From Prostheceraeus crozeri (taxonomy: Eukaryota > Platyhelminthes > Polycladida > Euryleptidae), in NCBI GenBank assembly GCA_907163375.1, contig CAJQUW010010404.1:248001-312000 (forward strand): a DNA stretch of 64,000 nucleotides, read 5' to 3'. Of the stretch, positions 50,070 through 61,300 are shown piece by piece. The translations under genes and the position numbers were made by a program. The notes beneath the pieces were generated by a model. That model saw nothing but the letters and a program-made list of their open reading frames with translations. It made no database searches and was not told the DNA's origin. Within the stretch, counting starts at the first letter, position 1; every line of letters begins with the position of its first letter.

Positions 50070-51543
50070 TCAAGACAAAGTTAAAGAGACTCCACGGCAT
50101 CCATTCATCAATTCGAACTCGTTTGATAGTTTACGGATGTATAATGCTTCAAGCTTCTTCCTCTTCGCTTTATGATGCAGTCCCGTGTGCAGTAAGGACC
50201 AGTGAATGTCCATTCTCCCATTGTGTTTTTTCTTCGCATGGAGGACAACATGGCTAGTTTCATTATTTAAATTGAGGTGTTCTTTGATGCGTGATTTTAT
50301 CATGCGTTCTGTCTCGCCAATATATATTTGGTTACATACGTTGCACGTCACCTTATATATCACGAATTTCATATCACACAGGTTGATAGACGAAGATGAT
50401 TTGCATGTAATGCAATCATTGGCACACAATGATTTTTCTTTCGGTGGACGAAAATACTTGTTCATGGCCCTGTTATTAAATGATAGGTAAATTTTGTCAT
50501 TTAATCCAGTCCGTCGCATAACACTCAGCATCTTCTGTTTAATTTCCTCTGACACAAAAGGACATTTGACATAAAGACGATCCGTTTTCTTCTTTTCTTC
50601 CTAGACGATCCGTTTTCTTCTTTTCTTCCTGTTCTTTATGCTGCTCTCGTCTTTGATAATCCCGGTACACTCTGTCCAAGAAAGATTTGGGATAGCAATT
50701 ACTGATAAATCGCTGCAACACCTTGTTCACTGAAGATTCTATTCCGTCTTGTGTAGAACGATACATAGCTCGACGAATTTCTCCCAATACGTTGCCACGT
50801 TTAAGGGATACGGGAGAATGGGAGCACCAAGGATGAATTGTGTTGCTATGGAAATGCTTTGAGTATATACGTGAGCTAAAATGTCCTTCATGAAGTCTCA
50901 GTTCACAATCTAAAAATGGTAGGAATCCTTCCAAATTAGGCAATTCCATGGTGAATCTTATGTTGGTATGTGCTCCATTGGCACAATTCAAAACATCCTC
51001 GATATTGACGTGAGATGGATAGATGAGAAATATATCGTAGATATATCTTTTCCAGTAAATATCCGCTGATAGACTTGATAAAATCTCATGTTCAACATAA
51101 TTCATAAAAATCACAGCTGCTTGCGGAGCAATAGGATTGCCCATAGTGAGACCACTCTTCTGGATGTAACTTATTTCATTATGGATAATGGTGTCAGAGG
51201 AAAGGCAAAGATGAAACAATTCCAAAAAGTCACTCACTAGCATATCCTTCAAGAAGTCACTGGCATCCTGCCAATCTTGGTAAAATACACTCATAACACT
51301 AAATAATCCCAAAACACCATTAACATCCTCAAAAGGTATACTACCATATAGATTCTTGACATCAAAACTCGCAATAGAGTAAGGGCCTTCCAAAGATAAA
51401 GATTTGATCCATGTCATGAAAGAGTCCGTATCTCTTAAATGAGCAGGGACAAAACGTAGAAGTGAGTTAAGATGGTTGCCAAGTAATTTGGATAATTTCA
51501 CTGATGGAGAGTCCACGGCCGCAGCGATGGGGCGTCCTTGTAA
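50070..51543 (-). pseudogene. Penelope RT-GIY-YIG polyprotein, right copy (one frame break)
   Basis: 325-codon continuous RT part from about 51543 to 50539 with the same motif A (SFDVKNLYGSIP), motif B (SGLTMGNPIAPQAAV) and connection region. The frame then breaks at a duplicated 28-bp unit (about 50577-50632) just before the GIY-YIG part (50555-50070: CNQIYIGETERMIKSRIKEH). It lacks the N-terminal portion of a full Penelope RT. The motif C position reads YDIF rather than YxDD, also in copy 1, so catalytic competence is doubtful. Confidence 0.85.
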
Positions 51544-51580
51544 TTGACCTATTTATTACCTATCATTTAATAACAGGGCC

Positions 51581-51976
51581 ATGAACAAGTATTTTCGTCC
51601 ACCGAAAGAAAAATCATTGTGTGCCAATGATTGCATTACATGCAAATCATCTTCGTCTATCAACCTGTGTGATATGAAATTCGTGATATATAAGGTGACG
51701 TGCAACGTATGTAACCAAATATATATTGGCGAGACAGAACGCATGATAAAATCACGCATCAAAGAACACCTCAATTTAAATAATGAAACTAGCCATGTTG
51801 TCCTCCATGCGAAGAAAAAACACAATGGGAGAATGGACATTCACTGGTCCTTACTGCACACGGGACTGCATCATAAAGCGAAGAGGAAGAAGCTTGAAGC
51901 ATTATACATCCGTAAACTATCAAACGAGTTCGAATTGATGAATGGATGCCGTGGAGTCTCTTTAACTTTGTCTTGA
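51581..51976 (+). pseudogene. Inverted partial copy of the GIY-YIG domain (right element)
   Basis: Same 131-aa frame as at 42584-42979, in the inverted flank of element 2. Confidence 0.8.
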
Positions 51977-52309
51977 GTACCTCATTTTCTCTTCATTGAG
52001 CCTTCTTATACTTATGTATCATTGTTTATTTTCTTTTTGAAATGATTGCTTGTTTTTACTGCCGTGTCGTATTTTATTTCATCTACGTAGTTACTGTCTA
52101 CTTTTATTCAGTAGAGTGATTGTTTCGACTTTTTATCTCAAAGGGTATTGACTTTTAGTTGATAACTATTCACAACAGGTTCTTCATGCAGTCCTGCAAT
52201 TGTAACATCATTCTGTGCTCTATTGCCACTGACGAAGGCGGAAGCCGAAATATTTGGCAGAATAATATAACTTTGGTATCCGAGAAATATTTTTTTTTCT
52301 TTCGAATTA

Positions 52310-52539
52310 TGAATGACCGGATACGTGGAGGACAGCCTACCTTGGCCACTTGCGAATGTCCTCGATGCTCTGGGAAACTACCTGCGCCATCGGCTGAATC
52401 GCTTCTCTCGTCGTCAAAAGAATGTACATAGCTCATGCACTCCAACTCTCTCAGTGCTGTAGGCGTATTCTATACCACCCACTCCTACGCTCCTTTGGTG
52501 TTAACTTTCATTTAGCAAAAAAGTCGTCATGAAATTTCA
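52310..52539. other. Unique right-arm spacer
   Basis: About 230 bp without counterpart in the left arm. Short open frames on both strands include a C-x-C..C stretch (TCECPRCSGKLP) but nothing recognisable. Confidence 0.4.
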
Positions 52540-52740
52540 ACGACGGAGTAGAAGTTTGAGATGATACACTCCTGGCAAACTAACTCATGAAGTAGCTTTG
52601 CTGTGATACATTTCTATCTGTAAACATAAGGTAATGTTAAAGTGAATCTAAAACTTTTCAGCTTATTAATTGTTCATCATCGCATCAACGCTTTAACTCG
52701 TGAACAGTCAAAATTTTATTTTTAATTTACACTTAGTCTA
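52540..52740. repeat. Inverted copy of the palindrome centre
   Basis: Reverse complement of about 46310-46480 (shared GAAGTAGCTTTGCTGTGATAC, CATCATCGCATCAACGC). A third partial copy of central material, placed only in the right arm. Confidence 0.8.
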
Positions 52741-53235
52741 ACTTGTAGACTAGTAAATCTTGCGATCCTATTTTTACAAACAGTTATACCTTTATTTCTA
52801 ACATACACACTATTGAAACTTTATTTCTAACTTGTAAACTTGTAACTTGTAAACTCTTGAAACTTTATTTTGATATACAAACAGCTAAAACTTTATTTCT
52901 AACGCATACACTATTGAAACTTTATTTCTAACTTGTAAACTCTTGAAACTATATTTCCTTTCTAACATACAAACAGATAAAGCTTTATTTCTAACATACA
53001 CACTATTGAAACTTTGTTTCTAACTTGTATACTGGTGAAACTTTTCTTGCAAACAGCTAAAACTTTATTTCTAACGTACACACTATTGAAACTTTATTTT
53101 TAACTTGCAAACAGCTAAAACTTTATTTGTAACGTGCACACTATTGAAACTTTATTTTTAACTTGTAAACTGTTGAAACTTTATTTTTTATCTGTAAACT
53201 GTTGAAACTATATCTTTCATTTACAAATAGTAGAA
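52740..53235. repeat. Third AAACTTTATTT repeat array (right arm only)
   Basis: Same subunit family as the central arrays, in the minus-strand AATAAA orientation. It accounts for part of the 1-kb difference between arms. Confidence 0.8.
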
Positions 53236-53715
53236 CGCTTAGTCTAATTTATAAATCTTATAACACTTCATATGGGTGATGATGGTAGATGAAATAGTGC
53301 TAAATAAAATTAAGATAGCTTACACTTCTGATACAGGGATAGCAATCGACTGCGATCCATGTGTAAAGAGCTTGTTAGACTACGGAAGAGAGAAGTGTGT
53401 TATGTTGCGTGTGGCGCGTGAGTGTCCTCCCATTTCATTCCATTCATCAATTCGTCTCATTGATAGAGACAGGTAGAACTCATGTTCTCAAAACGTATGC
53501 AATGGAAAGTTTGTAAGGCAACCTTCGACAGTTGGCTAAATGTCACCCTGGCGCGAATGCATACTAGGTTGAGACAGAGGCAATCACTTGCAAACATGAC
53601 GCATCGCGTTGCATACCGACGAGATGCTCAACGTTAGAGTTTTAGTCCTTCATATGAATACGTTGTTCGAGAAACAACAGAAAATAAAATTCACATACTT
53701 CATCTAAACATGTAC

Positions 53716-55325
53716 GTACTTCATAAGTGTTTCATCTGTCTCATCAACGTTTATCATGGGAACAATCATTCAAGTGACATCTAATGAATTACATTTCACT
53801 CTACTCCATATCATAAAGACTAACCTTTGTCGAATGGCTGAAGTACTCTGACCTGGCGAGAGAAAGCGTCACGTTGAGTATGAAGTCGAATGCCCAACAT
53901 GAGCAACGGCTCAGAGGTTTCGGTCTAACAAACGACGAACAACCCGTGCAACGCAATCCCTCTACGGCAGTACCCGCCGTCCCGAAGGAACGCTCGAGCA
54001 AAGGAGGTATTACAGCGATGATATGTTTTATGAGCAGAAGTGAATCTCTTGATAGCAAGAGACTATTCAACTTGATAGCAAGTCAAAACAACCTGATAGC
54101 AGGAGCTCACTGAAAAGGAAAGATGAGAATCGTTTCATTTGTCCCGTCAACGTTTATCGTGGGAACAATCATTCAAGTGACATCTAATGAATTACATTTC
54201 ACTCTACTCCATATCATAAAGACTAACATTTGTCGAATGGCTGAAGTACTCTGACCTGGCGAGAGAAAGCGTCACGTTGAGTATGAAGTCGAACGCCCAA
54301 CATGAGCAACGGCTCAGAGGTTTCGGTCTAACAAACGACGAACAACCCGTGCAACACAATCCCTCTACGGCAGTACCCGCCGTCCCGAAGGAACGCTCGA
54401 GCAAAGGAGGTTTTACAGCGATGATATGTTTTATGAGCAGAAGTGAATCTCTTGATAGCAAGAGACTATTCAACTTGATAGCAAGTCAAAACAACCTGAT
54501 AGCAGGAGCTCACTGAAAAGGAAAGATGAGAATCGTTTCATTTGTCCCGTCAACGTTTATCGTGGGAACAATAATTCAAGTGACATCTAATGAATTACAT
54601 TTCACTCTACTCCATATCATAAAGACTAACATTTGTCGAATGGCTGAAGTACTCTGACCTGGTGAGAGAAAGCGTCACGTTGAGTATGAAGTCGAACGCC
54701 CAACATGAGCAACGGCTCAGAGGTTTCGGTCTAACAAACGACGAACAACCCGTACAACGCAATCCCTCTACGGCAGTACCCGCCGTCCCGAAGAAACGCT
54801 CGAGCAAAGGAGGTATTACAGCGATGATATGTTTTATGAGCAGAAGTGAATCTCTTGATAGCAAGAGACTATTCAACTTGATAGCAAGTCAAAACAACCT
54901 GATAGCAGGAGCTCACTGAAAAGGAAAGATGAGAATCGTTTCATTTGTCCCGTCAACGTTTATCGTGGGAACAATCATTCAAGTGACATCTAATGAATTA
55001 CATTTCACTCTACTCCATATCATAAAGACTAACCTTTGTCGAATGGCTGAAGTACTCTGACCTGGCGAGAGGAAGCATCACGTTGAGTATGAAGTCGAAC
55101 GCCCAACATGAACAACGGCTCAGAGGTATCGGTCTAACAAACGACGAACAACCCGTGCAACGCAATCCCTCTACAGCAGTACCCGCCGTCCCGAAGGAAC
55201 GCTCGAGCAAAGGAGGTATTACAGCGATGATATGTTTTATGAGCAGAAGTGAATCTCTTGATAGCAAGAGACTATTCAACTTGATAGCAAGTCAAAACAA
55301 CCTGATAGCAGGAGCTCACGAACAC
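53716..55325. repeat. 403-bp unit, four tandem copies
   Basis: Equivalent positions recur at exactly 403-bp intervals (for example 53801, 54204, 54607, 55010). Each unit carries the fourth degenerate module, a run of TTGCTATCAAG-type motifs and GGAAAGATGAGAATCG joins. The left arm has a single unit (about 39930-40330). Units differ by a few substitutions. Confidence 0.95.
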
Positions 55326-58139
55326 TCACCTTGTGAAAGATAAATGTGAAGAGCAGAGCTGGTGCACTACCTTTTATAAGATTTTCCTATGCGGTGAATG
55401 GATGAGACCTCTCGTCCAATCACAAGACGAGCAAGAGTTTCCAGTGCGCCCACGCACTTCCAATTAATGCTGATGTTACAAACTCTCTTTTATGAACGCA
55501 TGAGCATCTATTTGAATCTGTCAATGTACATTCCTATTGCGATATGATTTATTCGTTGATGATTTTACTACGGTATCTTATGTGTTCAGAGCTTGCTCAC
55601 TAAAGAAGAGAGAAGTGTGTTTGCTGTATACGTTTGGCGTGTGAATGTCCAAATCCCATATCATTCCATTCATCATTTCTTCGTCAATGCCCTCTATGTT
55701 TCTCAACTCTCGACTTGGAATATACACAGGTGACACGAGGAGGTAGTGGTTCTTAAAAGAACTCATGAGACTTTCTCGATACGGATAGTATGTGCTACAT
55801 GTGTATGCTCTAAAAGGTTAGAGTCGGAGTGTAGAAACGACAAGCATGCAGTAAGGAGGAATTGATTAAGACGTCATTATGAGAACTTTACTTGATATGT
55901 GCCCTACTTTGTAAATCATCAAACGATGAGTGGAGATTTTGAAAAACCTGCTGCAGACATCTAAAGCACTCATGACCAAGCGAGAAAAGATGACGTTGGG
56001 AAAGTTGCCCAACACTGGCTAAGTGGTTTCGGTCTTAACTATGACACACCCCTCCTTCCATCTGCGGCAGCGCTCGCCGTACAAACCCACCAACAGGAAG
56101 TACACTATCAAAGATCTCCGCATCACTCATGTTGTAGCCTGATATCAAGCCGCCTAAGGTGATGGAGGATTTTATCCCTCACTCATACCGAGCTTCACAC
56201 TATTGGTGCTATGGAGAGGTTATGAAGTAACCTTCGACAGCTGGCTAAATGTCACCCTGGCGCGAATGCATACTACGTTGAGACAGAGGCAATCACTTGC
56301 AAACATGACGCAGAGAGGTTTAACAAGATTGACCATTGCAGAATGTCCCTTGCGGTATACATAGCTACGGGTTTCACCGCCGCCCTTTACAGGAACGCCC
56401 GTCGAAAGGAAGTATTACACCGAACTTTTCCTTACCATGCTCACGTTGAGTGCTTCTTGATCTGATAGTAAGAGACTTGTTAGCAAGTCAAGCTGACGTT
56501 TTCGCAATAGAGAATTTATAAGCCACCCGTGACAAGATAGCTAAGACTCGACCGATTGGCATTCAAGGTGCTACGTTGAGAAAAGAGACCGCAACGACCG
56601 TTGTAGAGTCGAGATTACCGAAGTCTCCCTCCCTTGCTGTACCCATCACTACGATCTTATCCGCTGTCCGGAAGGAACACCCTGTCACTGGAATATTACA
56701 ACGAAACTCTCCGTACCATGCAACATCATGACACTTGCTAAAGGCAAATGTGTAGTTGAAAGTCACCTCACTGGGTTTTATATGATTTTCCTACTCTGAG
56801 AATGGTCGAGATTGCTCGCCCAATCAGAAGGTTTGGTGAATTGTTTACAAAGGTTGCAAATTCCAAGCGGAAGCTCGCCTCCCACAACTTTATAAATGTC
56901 TTAGTTGAATTCAGCAGGGTCGAAAACCCCAGAAAACCCCCAAAACTAGTGAATTTAAATTTTTCATCTTTTTAGCACTACTTATGAAATTTTATAAGTA
57001 GTCTATCACTTAGGGCAGGTCAATAGCGACCGAACCTTTTTTGAATCAAGTCAAACGGACTTGTAGAAGCAAAGTTACAAGCCTTTAAAGTTTTGGAGTC
57101 TTTTATGGCCTGGAGACGAAGGCCATCTCCTGACGAACCTCTAAGTCTGACGCCTTAGCTGACTTCAGCAATGAAATTTTCTAAGTCGGTTTCTTACGGA
57201 AACCCGAAATTTGGAATGTCCGAAGCTATCATTGGAGCTCAGAGAGACGACTTACCGTTGACAATCTCTCGTCTTAATGACAAGTCTGTGTCGGTTCCCA
57301 GCCAATATAGTTTGTGGCGATCAGCTGATGACGTAATATCCATCATCCAAAAACTTAAAACGGTTCTATCGCCGATTCTAGAGGTCCGATTGAGCTGGAA
57401 ATGCACCATTTCCATGTAGAATTTGACGCTGAATCCGAATCTGGCCTCCGTTTTCCCATCCGATGCTTCGTTTTGGCTCTACAGCCCACAGCCATCGCAA
57501 AAATTCTAACTCGTTTTTCGGAAAAATGAAGAAAAATTTTTCTCTCCGATTGACTTGAAACTCACCATGTTGATAGAGAATTTCATGCTGATTCCAAATC
57601 TGAAATCCGTTTTGCTCTCCGATGCTTCGTTTTGAAGCTACAGCCCAAAACGTCCCAAATTCTAACTCTGTCGTTTTTCGCCAATGTCCCAAAATCTTAA
57701 ATGGCGTCTCACATCTAAACGAGGACAGATAGGAACAAGCCGATTCTTTCAGTGAATTTGTCTCACTCTTAGCTTTCAAACGAGCTATTGCACGACTTTC
57801 TACGATCACTAGAAGCAAAATTGGAAGATCGGTGCCGGGGGGGTGGGAAACTTAGCGAAACTTTTTTCTCTGCGATTGACTTGAAACGCACCATGTTGAT
57901 AGAGAATTTGACGCTGATTCCGAATCTGAAATCCGTTTTGCTCTCCGATGCTTCGTTTTGAGGCTACAACCCAAAACGTCCAAAATTTTACCTGTGCCGT
58001 TTTTTCGAAAAAAATTTGAAGAAAAATTTTTTCTGTCCGATTGATTTGAAACTCACCATGTCGATGCAGAATTTTACGCTGATTCCAAATCTGAAGTCCG
58101 TTTCACTCTCTCGTGCCTCCTTCACCCTCAAAACACACT
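55326..58139. other. Outer right arm, mirror of 37.1-39.9 kb
   Basis: Contains mirror copies of both promoters (near 55370 and 56780, minus strand), the first three degenerate modules and the 160-bp repeats. No gene is proposed. Short mirrored frames such as 55578-55766 (minus) and 39492-39680 (plus) are unchanged in translation but have no recognisable domain. Confidence 0.6.
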
Positions 58140-58332
58140 CTCACTCCACCACGTCAACCTGGTCGGTCGGCCAAGTCAACCTAGTCGGTTAGCAAAGTCA
58201 ACCTGGACGGTCGGCCACGTCAACCTGGTCGGTCGGCCAAGTCAGCCTGGACGGTCGGCCACGTCAGCCTGGACGGTCGACCACGCCAACCTGGACGGTC
58301 GGCCAAGACAACCTCTCACTCCGGCCGGCCAA
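58140..58332. repeat. GGCCGACCG minisatellite, right copy
   Basis: Mirror of 36945-37112 with one or two more units. Confidence 0.85.
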
Positions 58333-61300
58333 GGTGGCGCGCTGTGTTTGTATTGGACCCACCCCACTTCGAGGCGCGCTGTGTTTGTATTGGACCCACC
58401 CCATTTTGAGGCGCGCTGTGTTTGTTTTGGACCCACCCCATTTCGAGGCGCGCTGTGTTTGCATTGGACCCACCCCATTTCGAGGCGCGCGTGTTTGTGT
58501 TGGACCCACCCCATTTCGAGGCGCGCTGTGTTTGTATTGGACCAACCCCACTTCGAGGTGCGCTGTGTTTGTATTGGAACCACCCCATTTGGAGGCGCGC
58601 TGTGTTTGTATTGGACCCATCCCATTTCGAGGCGCGCTGTGTTTGTATTGGAACCACCCCATTTCGAGCGCGCTGTGTTTGTTTTGGACCCACCCCATTT
58701 TGAGGCGCGCTGTGTTTGTATTGGACCCTACCCATTTCGAGGCGCGCGTGTTTGTGTTGGACCAACCCCATTTCGAGGCGCGCGTGTTTGTGTTGGACCC
58801 ACCCCATTTCGAGGCGTGCTGTGTTTGTATTGGACCCACCCCATTTCGAGGCGCGCTGTGTTTGTATTGGACCCACCCCATTTCGAGGCGCGCTGTGTTT
58901 GTATTGGACCCACCCCATTTCGAGGCGCCCGTGTTTGTTTTGGAACCACCCCAATTCGAAGCGCGCTGTGTTTGTATTGGACCCATCCCATTTCGAGGCG
59001 CGCTGTGTTTGTATTGGACCCACCCCATTTCGAGGCGCGCTGTGTTTGTATTGGATCACCCCATTTCGAGCCGCGCTGTGTTTGTATTGGACCCACCCCA
59101 TTTCGAGGCGCGCTGTGTTTGTATTGGACCCAACCCATTTCGAGGCGCGCTGTGTTTGTATTGGACACATCCCATTTCGAGGCGCGCGTGTTTGTGTTGG
59201 ACCCACCCCATTTCGAGGCGCGCTGTGTTTGTATTGGACCCAACCCATTTCGAGGCGCGCTGTGTTTGTATTGGACCCACCCCATTTCGAGGCGCGCGTG
59301 TTTGTATTGGACCCACCCCATTTTGGGGCGCGCGTGTTTGTATTGGACCCACCCCATTTCGAGGCGCGCTGTGTTTGTATTGGACCCACCCTAGTTCGAG
59401 GCGCGCTGTGTTTGTATTGGACCCATCCCAGTTCGAGGCGCGCTGTGTTTGTATTGGACCCACCCCATTTCGAAGTCGCGCGCGTTTGTAATGGACCCAC
59501 CCAATTTCGAGGGGCGCTGTTTTTGTATTGGACCCATCCCATTTCGAGGCGCGCGTGTTTGTATTGGACCCACCCCAGTTCGAGGCGCGCTGTGTTTGTA
59601 TTGGACCCACCCCATTTCGAGGCGCGCTGTGTTTGTATTGGATCCATTCCATTTCGAGGCGCGCTGTGTTTGTATTGGAACCGACCCATTTCGAGGCGCG
59701 CTGTGTTTGTATTGGACCCACCGTATTACGAGGCGCGCTGTGTTTGCATTGGACCCACCCCATTTCGAGGCGCGCTGTGTTTGTATTGGACCCACCCCAT
59801 TTTGGGGCGAGCGTGTTTGTATTGGACCCACCCCATTTCGAGGCGCGCGTGTTTGTATTGGGCCCACCCCATTTCGAGGCGCGCTGTGTTTGTATTGGAC
59901 CCACCCCATTTCGAGGAACGTGTGTTTGTATTGGACCAACCCCATTTCGAGGCGCGCGTGTTTGTATTGGACCCACCCCATTACGAGGCGCGCTGTGTTT
60001 GTATTGGACCCACCCCATTTCGAGGCGCGCTGTGTTTGTATTGGACCCACCCCATTTCGAGGCGCGTGTTCGTATTGGACCCACCCCACTTCGAGGCGCG
60101 CTGTGTTTGTATTGGACCCACCCCATTTCGAGGCGCGCGTGTTTGTTTTGGACCCACCCCATTTCGAGGCGCGCTGTGTTTGTATTGGACCCACCCCATT
60201 TCGAGGCGCGCGTGTTTGTATTGGACCCACCCCATTTCGAGGCGCTCTGTTTTTGTATTGGACCCACCCAATTTCGAGGCGCGCTGTGTTTGTATTGGAC
60301 CCACCCCATTTCGAGGCGCGCAGTGTTTGTATTGGACCCACCCCATTTCGAGGCGCGCTGTGTTTGTATTGGACCCACCCCATTTCGAGGCGCGCGTGTT
60401 TGTGTTGGACCCACCCCATTTCGAGGCGCGCTGTGTTTGTATTGGACCCACCCCATTTCGAGGCGCGCTGTGTTTCTTTTGGACCCACCACATTTCGGGT
60501 CGCGCGTGTTCTTATTGGACCCACCCCATTTCGAGGCGAGCTGTGTTTGTATTGGACCCACCCCATTTCGAGGCGCGATGTGTTTGTTTTGGACCCATCC
60601 CATTTCAGGCGCGCGTGTTTGTATTGGACCCACCCCATTTCGAGGCGCGCGTGTTTGTTTTGGACCCACCCCATTTCGAGGCGCGCGTGTTCGTATTGGA
60701 CCCACCCCACTTCGGGGCGCGCTGTGTTTGTATGGGACCGACCCCATTTCGAGGCGCGCGTGTTTGTATTGGACCCACCCCATTTCGAGGCGCGCTGTGT
60801 TTGTATTGGACCCACCCCATTTCGAGGCGCGCGTGTTTGTATTGGACCCACCCCATTTCGAGGCGCTCTGTTTTTGTATTGGACCCACCCCATTTCGAGG
60901 CGCGCGTGTTTGTATTGGGCCCACCCCATTTCGAGGCGCGCTGTGTTTGTATTGGACCCACCCCATTTCGAGGAACGCGTGTTTGTATTGGACCCACCCC
61001 ATTTCGAGGCGCGCGTGTTTGTATTGGACCCACCCCATTACGAGGCGCGCTGTGTTTGTATTGGACCCACCGCATTTCGAGGCGCGCTGTGTTTGTATTG
61101 GACCCACCCCATTTTGGGGCGTGCGTGTTTGTATTGGATCCAACCCATTTCGAGGCGCGCGTGCTCGTATTGGACCCACCCCACTTCGAGGCGCGCGGTG
61201 TTTGTATTGGACCTACCCCATTTCGAGGCGCGCGTGGTTGTATTGGACCCACCCGATTTCGAGGCGCGCTGTGTTTGTATTGGACCCACCCCATTTCGAG

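Larger units (their letters stand above)
49846..52201 (-). mobile_element. Penelope-like element 2 with inverted flanks
   Basis: 2356 bp, 29 bp shorter than element 1 owing mainly to one fewer 28-bp unit. Inverted flanks about 49846-50490 and 51556-52201. Both outer sides also carry the CTGACGA...GAAA edge sequence in inverted orientation (49735-49846 and 52201-52308), so the inverted repeat may extend to about 755 bp. Confidence 0.85.
36475..58800. repeat. Giant imperfect palindrome (arms about 10 kb)
   Basis: Left arm 36475 to about 46300, right arm about 46750 to about 58800. Paired positions sum to 93050 in the inner part (43.2-46.3 with 46.8-49.85 kb), to 94049 near 40.6 with 53.4 kb, and to about 95256-95258 in the outer part (36.9-40.2 with 55.0-58.3 kb). 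The steps are explained by about 1 kb of extra repeats in the right arm (52.2-53.2 kb) and three extra 403-bp units (1209 bp). Genes, promoters, the Penelope element and the satellite edge are all mirrored. Small sequence differences between arms argue against a simple read artefact. Confidence 0.85.

Noticed and set aside
36475..58800. Palindrome as a pure assembly or sequencing foldback artefact
   Set aside because: The arms differ by substitutions, a stop codon, copy number of 28-bp and 403-bp units and an orientation change of a core segment, which a foldback read would not create. Not fully excluded without reads.
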